DNA of 64,000 nt from NCBI RefSeq assembly GCF_030253575.1, contig NC_080568.1, positions 8,047,501-8,111,500 on the forward strand, in the 5' to 3' direction. Made by a program: the position numbers and the translations under genes. Numbering within the stretch: position 1 is the first letter of the stretch; every line of letters starts with the position of its first letter. The notes beneath the pieces are model-generated. The model saw only the letters and a program-made list of their open reading frames with translations, was not told where the DNA came from and did not search any database. This stretch comes from Rhododendron vialii. Its lineage: Eukaryota > Streptophyta > Magnoliopsida > Ericales > Ericaceae. Shown here one piece after another: positions 59,745 to 64,000 of this stretch.

Positions 59745-59945
59745 GGGGCTTGGCCAAGTGGGTACAAGAAAGATAATAGTAAGTGTTTATTCATCATGAG
59801 ATCGTATATTTGAATTCCACGGAGGCCAAATATTTCAAACTTTGGGGCCTCTGGAGGGTCTCCCCGATCGTTAACTTCAGAGTTCCGAAATTAGTCGAGG
59901 TGCGCACAAGCTGACAATTCAATTGATCCCCCCACTCGTACATAA
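59745..59945 (+). mobile_element. tRNA-derived SINE
   Basis: The 5' part has an A-box-like TGGCCAAGTGG and a B-box-like ATTTGAATTCC about 60 bases later, as in Leu/Ser-type tRNA-derived SINEs. The 3' part ATTAGTCGAGGTGCGCACAA matches the SINE at 59333. Flanking duplication not fixed. Confidence 0.65.
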
Positions 59946-60539
59946 ATTCCATATATGCATGAGGAAGTGTGGGTTAGATTTTGTTCACTCACCTGACAAA
60001 GTAGGTGAACAATATTTATTTGGTTTGTTGAATAATATAAATAGCTTGTTGAATAACATGAAATTCATTTTGCTAGATGAAAACTGGCCAATTTTGTAAT
60101 CACATTGATGAGAGAGTTGTCAAGTGACCATATCTGCAGGGTGAACAAATTTGAGCTTTGGCTTGAATGGTTGGTGGTGTTGTCACTCCAAATGGCATTC
60201 CTAGCTTGATATATAGTACTTATAAAGAAAGAAACTCATTATAGAGATGTGATTGAAAGCTCCCTCAGTCCAACCCAATAATTGCCAGTCCTTTCCTACC
60301 ATTTCCAGGCCTACTTCAACAGTTATAAAGATCGACCATTCTTTTTTTTAGAGTTTATCGAAAAACATTAGTCATGACAAAAATCATATTGATCAAACAT
60401 CTCATTTAGTACGTCTTCGAAAAACGTGTTTGTATCAAGATAAATGGTTTTCTATCGGACTGGAGAAGTTCTTATTCTTTTTTTACTATTTTTTGCATTA
60501 CCTAGGCTAGATCAGCTTAAGCGTATAACGACTAATTTT

Positions 60540-60996
60540 GGGGTCCATTTGAATAGAATGAAAGTGATAGAAAATGTAAGAAAGTGAAAATATTAACACT
60601 TTTCTGGTGTTTAATTAGCATGAAAATACGAGAAAGTGTAAGCAATTGGATTTTCTTGTACAACTCATTAAAGCATGAGAGTACAGAGCTAGCTTTACAT
60701 TCTTACTAAAAAAACACACGGAAATTTTATTTTCTTATGAAAGGTGCCACATTTTATGACATTGTTTCCACAACTTTTCCTTTCCCATCGTGATCCGTTA
60801 TGTATATGAAGGATAAGTTAGTGAATATATATATTTTTTTTTTCTTGCAAGATCCTTTCAAATTAAAAAAAAAAAAATCATTTCGACCAAACACATGTAA
60901 GAAAATGAAATTTCTTTTCGCTTTCTTTCTAATACTTTACGTTCTCTCGTTTTTACTTTCCAGTATAATTTTCTTCTTAATCAAACGGAACTTGGA
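60540..60996. mobile_element. MITE with GGGTCC.TTTGA ends
   Basis: The left GGGGTCCATTTGAATAGAATG pairs with the right end (other strand) TCCAAGTTCCGTTTGATTAAG; GAAAGTG-rich text near the left is mirrored by CTTTC-rich text near the right. AT-rich and non-coding. Class uncertain (hAT or PIF). Confidence 0.5.
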
Positions 60997-61488
60997 CATG
61001 TGAAATGGATGTTTGATCTGCCTTGCCAATTACAGTTTTGCTTCTTTTTTATACCGTTCTTTTCGTTTATGCCATAACATGCTAGAAAGTGGAAAGAGAG
61101 TACCAAATGCTTGTTTTTTCTTCTAGCTAGGACGATGGAGAGGAAAGAGCAAAAGCAAACTTCTGAGTCAAACTCTCCTTTAAGTTTAAAAGGTGAAGAG
61201 ACTGATGTGGGCATAAAGTTAAGTTGTTTTTTTCTTTGATATAATTCGATGTTCGGGCCAGCTTGCACGCAGTTCGACTAATTCCGAGACATTGAACGTA
61301 ACGACCAAGCATAACTCCATAACCTCGAGGTTTGGGATGGTTCCAAATCATATTTCCACTTTTCATTGGAATAATGAATTTATAATAATAATCAAGTCAT
61401 GGAGTGAAGCAATAGAACTACTAAAATTGTTTCCTCTCATTTTCCTTTTCTTGGCCGGTGGTTGCAAATTCTTACTACTAATATCTAA

Positions 61489-61925
61489 GAGCATCCACAA
61501 ATCACAATGTAATAATCAAAACTAAAAGGTTGCTAAAGTTAGCAATGTTTGTTTAAAAAAGTGTTCATATTGTAATAACCAAACTTAGCAACCTCTTAGC
61601 AACTCATCAAATTTTGACCTTTAAATAACCAAACTTAACAACTTTTACCAATAACCAAAACTCAATACTAAAAAAATTAAAAAACACCTCACATTAGAAT
61701 CGTCTCATCGAGACGAATAATTTTGTGTGGTCGGGTGCGTGATTGGAACTCGTTTGCAATTAGATATAGATGCATTGCGTATTATGGGATTTTTTTTATA
61801 GAGATACAAAAATAACCAACGTGGAGATCAAGTTTGTTAGGTTTGATTATGAACTAAATGGATAATCAAATGCTGACGTGGCACATTTTAAGTATCGATT
61901 TTGATTATTCCCATTGCGGATGCTC
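61489..61925. mobile_element. Tourist/PIF-like MITE with TAA target duplication (437 bp)
   Basis: The ends GAGCATCCACAAATCACAATG and (other strand) GAGCATCCGCAATGGG are inverted repeats. Both sides carry TAA (61486-61488, 61926-61928), the PIF/Harbinger target. Short repeats AACCAAACTTAGCAAC / AACCAAACTTAACAAC are inside. Confidence 0.75.
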
Positions 61926-61928
61926 TAA

Positions 61929-63130
61929 GTAAAGAGTCTACACACGTCATAGCCGTATAATCGGATGATTGTACTGTTTATTTATTATCTATAATATATG
62001 TGGGATGATTTTGATTGTCAAAAAAAAACAAAAAAAAAAAAGGTGCTGGCATCATCTTTTCGTGTGAGAGAATTTTATAATAGAAATCCTCTAGGGTGAA
62101 TGGTACAACTTTGTGGTCGTACGAACGTAGCAATTTTCTTGTCAATACTAGCTACTTATCATTAATAGTGACAATGATCGAAACAATAAGAATTAACCTC
62201 TTAAAATGAAAAACGTAAGATCATAAGTTTCTTCAATTATTGGCTTCGTTATTTAACTCGTTATCGTTATAGGGAGCATGAAGTTCCAAAAAAAAAATTT
62301 AATTACCTCAATAGTTTGTCATTATTTACCTCTAGCTAAATTATAGCAAGACCAACTTTCTTGATTTCTTTTATTTTTCGATTGGTAGAGCTACTTATAC
62401 CTCTGTTGAAGGGCCCAAAAGACATAATCTGATTTTTTTTTTTTTTGTGAAGGAAAAAAGAAAAGATACAAATCCTATCCTATGAAGCCAGCTAGTAGTT
62501 CCTTTCTGATGATTAGGACTTTAGAGCCACATAGTAAAAAATTCTGATAATATTCTTGTATCTAACTCTCCCAACCTCTTCTTTATATATAGGCCTAAAT
62601 TCAGCCACATAGTTCGTTCGGTCATTCATTCATTCATTTTGCCAACAGTCCAAACTATGCATTAATGTTTCCTAGCTCCCTGCTTGTGGTCCTCTTTTTA
62701 TTTTTTTATTTTATATAATAATAATTTGGTATCAGGGTCAGCTTACGGATCTATATATATTAATTCTGAAGATTAGTTTCACCGTTCATTAGCGGTGGCC
62801 TCATTTAAGGCCAGAGACCTTGTATGTACTGATTCTAAAGAAGTTGATAGCTCATGAGAAATTTCAAACATAAAATTTAAAAAAAAGAACAAACTTCTAA
62901 ATCTCAAGTCTTATCATCGAGGCTGCAGTCCTTTGACTGCTTCAGGATATGGACAAAAATTCAACATCCTCACTAATTGAACATTCCAAAGAGGAGTGCT
63001 CTACCAAGCAATAGACATCCTCAGAAACATACGAGAACCAAAGTTATGTGAGACCAAAAAAACAAATGCTCAAGGGATTTATATATATAGATGAGATGAG
63101 AGACTGTTGATTTTGCCACTTTATTTTTTG
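61929..63130. other. No gene seen; SINE fragment near 62740-62850
   Basis: AT-rich stretch. At 62740-62850 a decayed SINE right half (ATCAGGGTCAGCTTACGGAT, AGCGGTGGCCTCATTTAAGG) can be seen. Confidence 0.4.
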
Positions 63131-63367
63131 TTAACACCGCTGCTCTGCAAGTGTATTTTTGCACTTGCAGAGGGAGTGATGTTAACGAAAAAGACGTTAA
63201 CCACTGTCCTGCAAGTGTATTTTTGGTACAAAAATACACTTGCAGGGGAGTGACATTAACAAAAAAATACACTTGCAAGGGAGTGACGTTAACAAAAAAA
63301 AAGTTAACCGCTGCCCTGCAAGTGTATTTTTGGTGCAAAAATACACTTGCAGGGGAGTGACGTTAAC
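63131..63367. repeat. Short array of hairpin-forming units bounded by GTTAAC
   Basis: Three palindromic units of about 55-65 bases (about 63131-63186, 63195-63260, 63303-63367) plus a partial one (63262-63292). Each starts GTTAAC or TTAAC, has CTGCAAGTGTATTTTTG, a short loop, its complement CAAAAATACACTTGCAG, then GGGAGTGA and GTTAAC. Stems of the second and third units are nearly perfect. Confidence 0.85.
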
Positions 63368-64000
63368 AAAAAAAGAAATGGCAAAATTATTTCTCAAAAA
63401 AAAGGGGAAAAAAACAAAGATAACGTCATAATAAAAACCAGAAAAAGCTAACACGACATAATGACTTTTCCGCCACCGCCCATTGTGGACCCTACCAAGC
63501 ATTCATTGCAGTAATCTAAACCGTTCATCTTGTAACACAAGCTTAAAGTGGCCGCAACACAAACTTTATCTCAGAGTCGGTTCTTGAGCCAAATTATTAT
63601 TTTCGTTTTAATACGTTTGCCAAGTTAAAATGATGCGATTGCACCCACATAAAATAAAGCACCTTGTTAGTATAAATTGATAATCCTCATCATACCAAGC
63701 CAATCCAAATGGACTCACCCAAACATCCATTTTTCTTGTGTTAAATTCTCCATCACAATTCACAACCAAGAAGACCCTGTTCGGTTTGAATTTGAGGGAG
63801 ATTTTTAAGAGTAATGAGTAAAGAGAGATAGATAGAAAAAATTTATTAAAAACCGTAACCAAAAATTTTGAGACTCCAGAACGAATAAGGCCCGACGAGA
63901 TTATTTTTTATTGGCAAGTGACGAGTTTTTCAAAACCTAAACATGTAAACAAACTTATTTCCCCAACATTAATCAACCAATGCTATCGCTAATATATCCC
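63368..64000. other. No gene seen
   Basis: AT-rich right edge of the window. The frame on the minus strand at 63608-63862 has no recognisable motif and lies in repeat-like sequence. Confidence 0.35.

Noticed and set aside
59745-59830. tRNA-Leu/Ser gene (TGGCCAAGTGG)
   Set aside because: The A box is followed by a degenerate B box and no closing acceptor stem; it is the head of a SINE.
63131-63367. CRISPR array
   Set aside because: Units are palindromic with inverted arms, there are no unique spacers of even length, and the sequence is plant nuclear DNA.

Overview
The window looks like nuclear DNA of a flowering plant. It is AT-rich, its genes have many introns with GT..AG borders (plus one GC..AG), and the space between exons is filled with plant transposon types: hAT, Tourist/PIF, Stowaway, foldback MITEs, SINEs, LINE tails, solo LTRs and Ty3/gypsy debris. 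Protein content and repeat style suggest a eudicot, perhaps an asterid such as Ericales; that placement is inference. Most open frames in the window are chance, and the real genes are split into short exons.

Layout. 1-2141 (+): 3' end of a SWIB-domain protein gene whose 5' part lies in or before the first 1.4 kb. 3192-5716: a non-autonomous hAT element with 8-bp target duplication and a foldback element inside. 10418-15001 (-): seven-exon gene for a DUF616/MUCI70-like Golgi glycosyltransferase-type protein (462 aa). 19113-21752 (-): five-exon GDSL esterase/lipase (378 aa). 23476-23967 (+): broken fragment of a CW zinc finger/methyl-CpG-binding-domain gene. 25191-32394 (-): SRP9, the signal recognition particle 9-kDa subunit, complete in four exons (103 aa) but with a 6.1-kb second intron full of transposon wreckage. 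34495-40146 (+): HGH1-like protein (336 aa, nine exons), divergent from SRP9. 49644-55989 (+): sphinganine C4-hydroxylase of the SBH type (256 aa, two exons, 5.6-kb intron). The rest of the sequence, especially 40.2-49.6 kb and 56-64 kb, is repeats.

The genes are unrelated housekeeping or metabolic genes and show no sign of working as a cluster. The most striking structure is in SRP9 intron 2: a large palindrome of inverted Ty3/gypsy-derived arms centred near 28445, with two hAT elements inserted in the right arm and a third just outside it; all three have readable 8-bp target duplications. Other notable items are two solo LTRs with 5-bp duplications, a three-copy MITE family of which two copies fill the SRP9-HGH1 intergenic space, a short array of hairpin units at 63.13-63.37 kb, and a GC-AG intron in the HGH1-like gene. 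I found no convincing evidence of an undescribed biological system. Exon borders were read by eye from reading-frame continuity and splice consensus; no alignment or transcript data were available.
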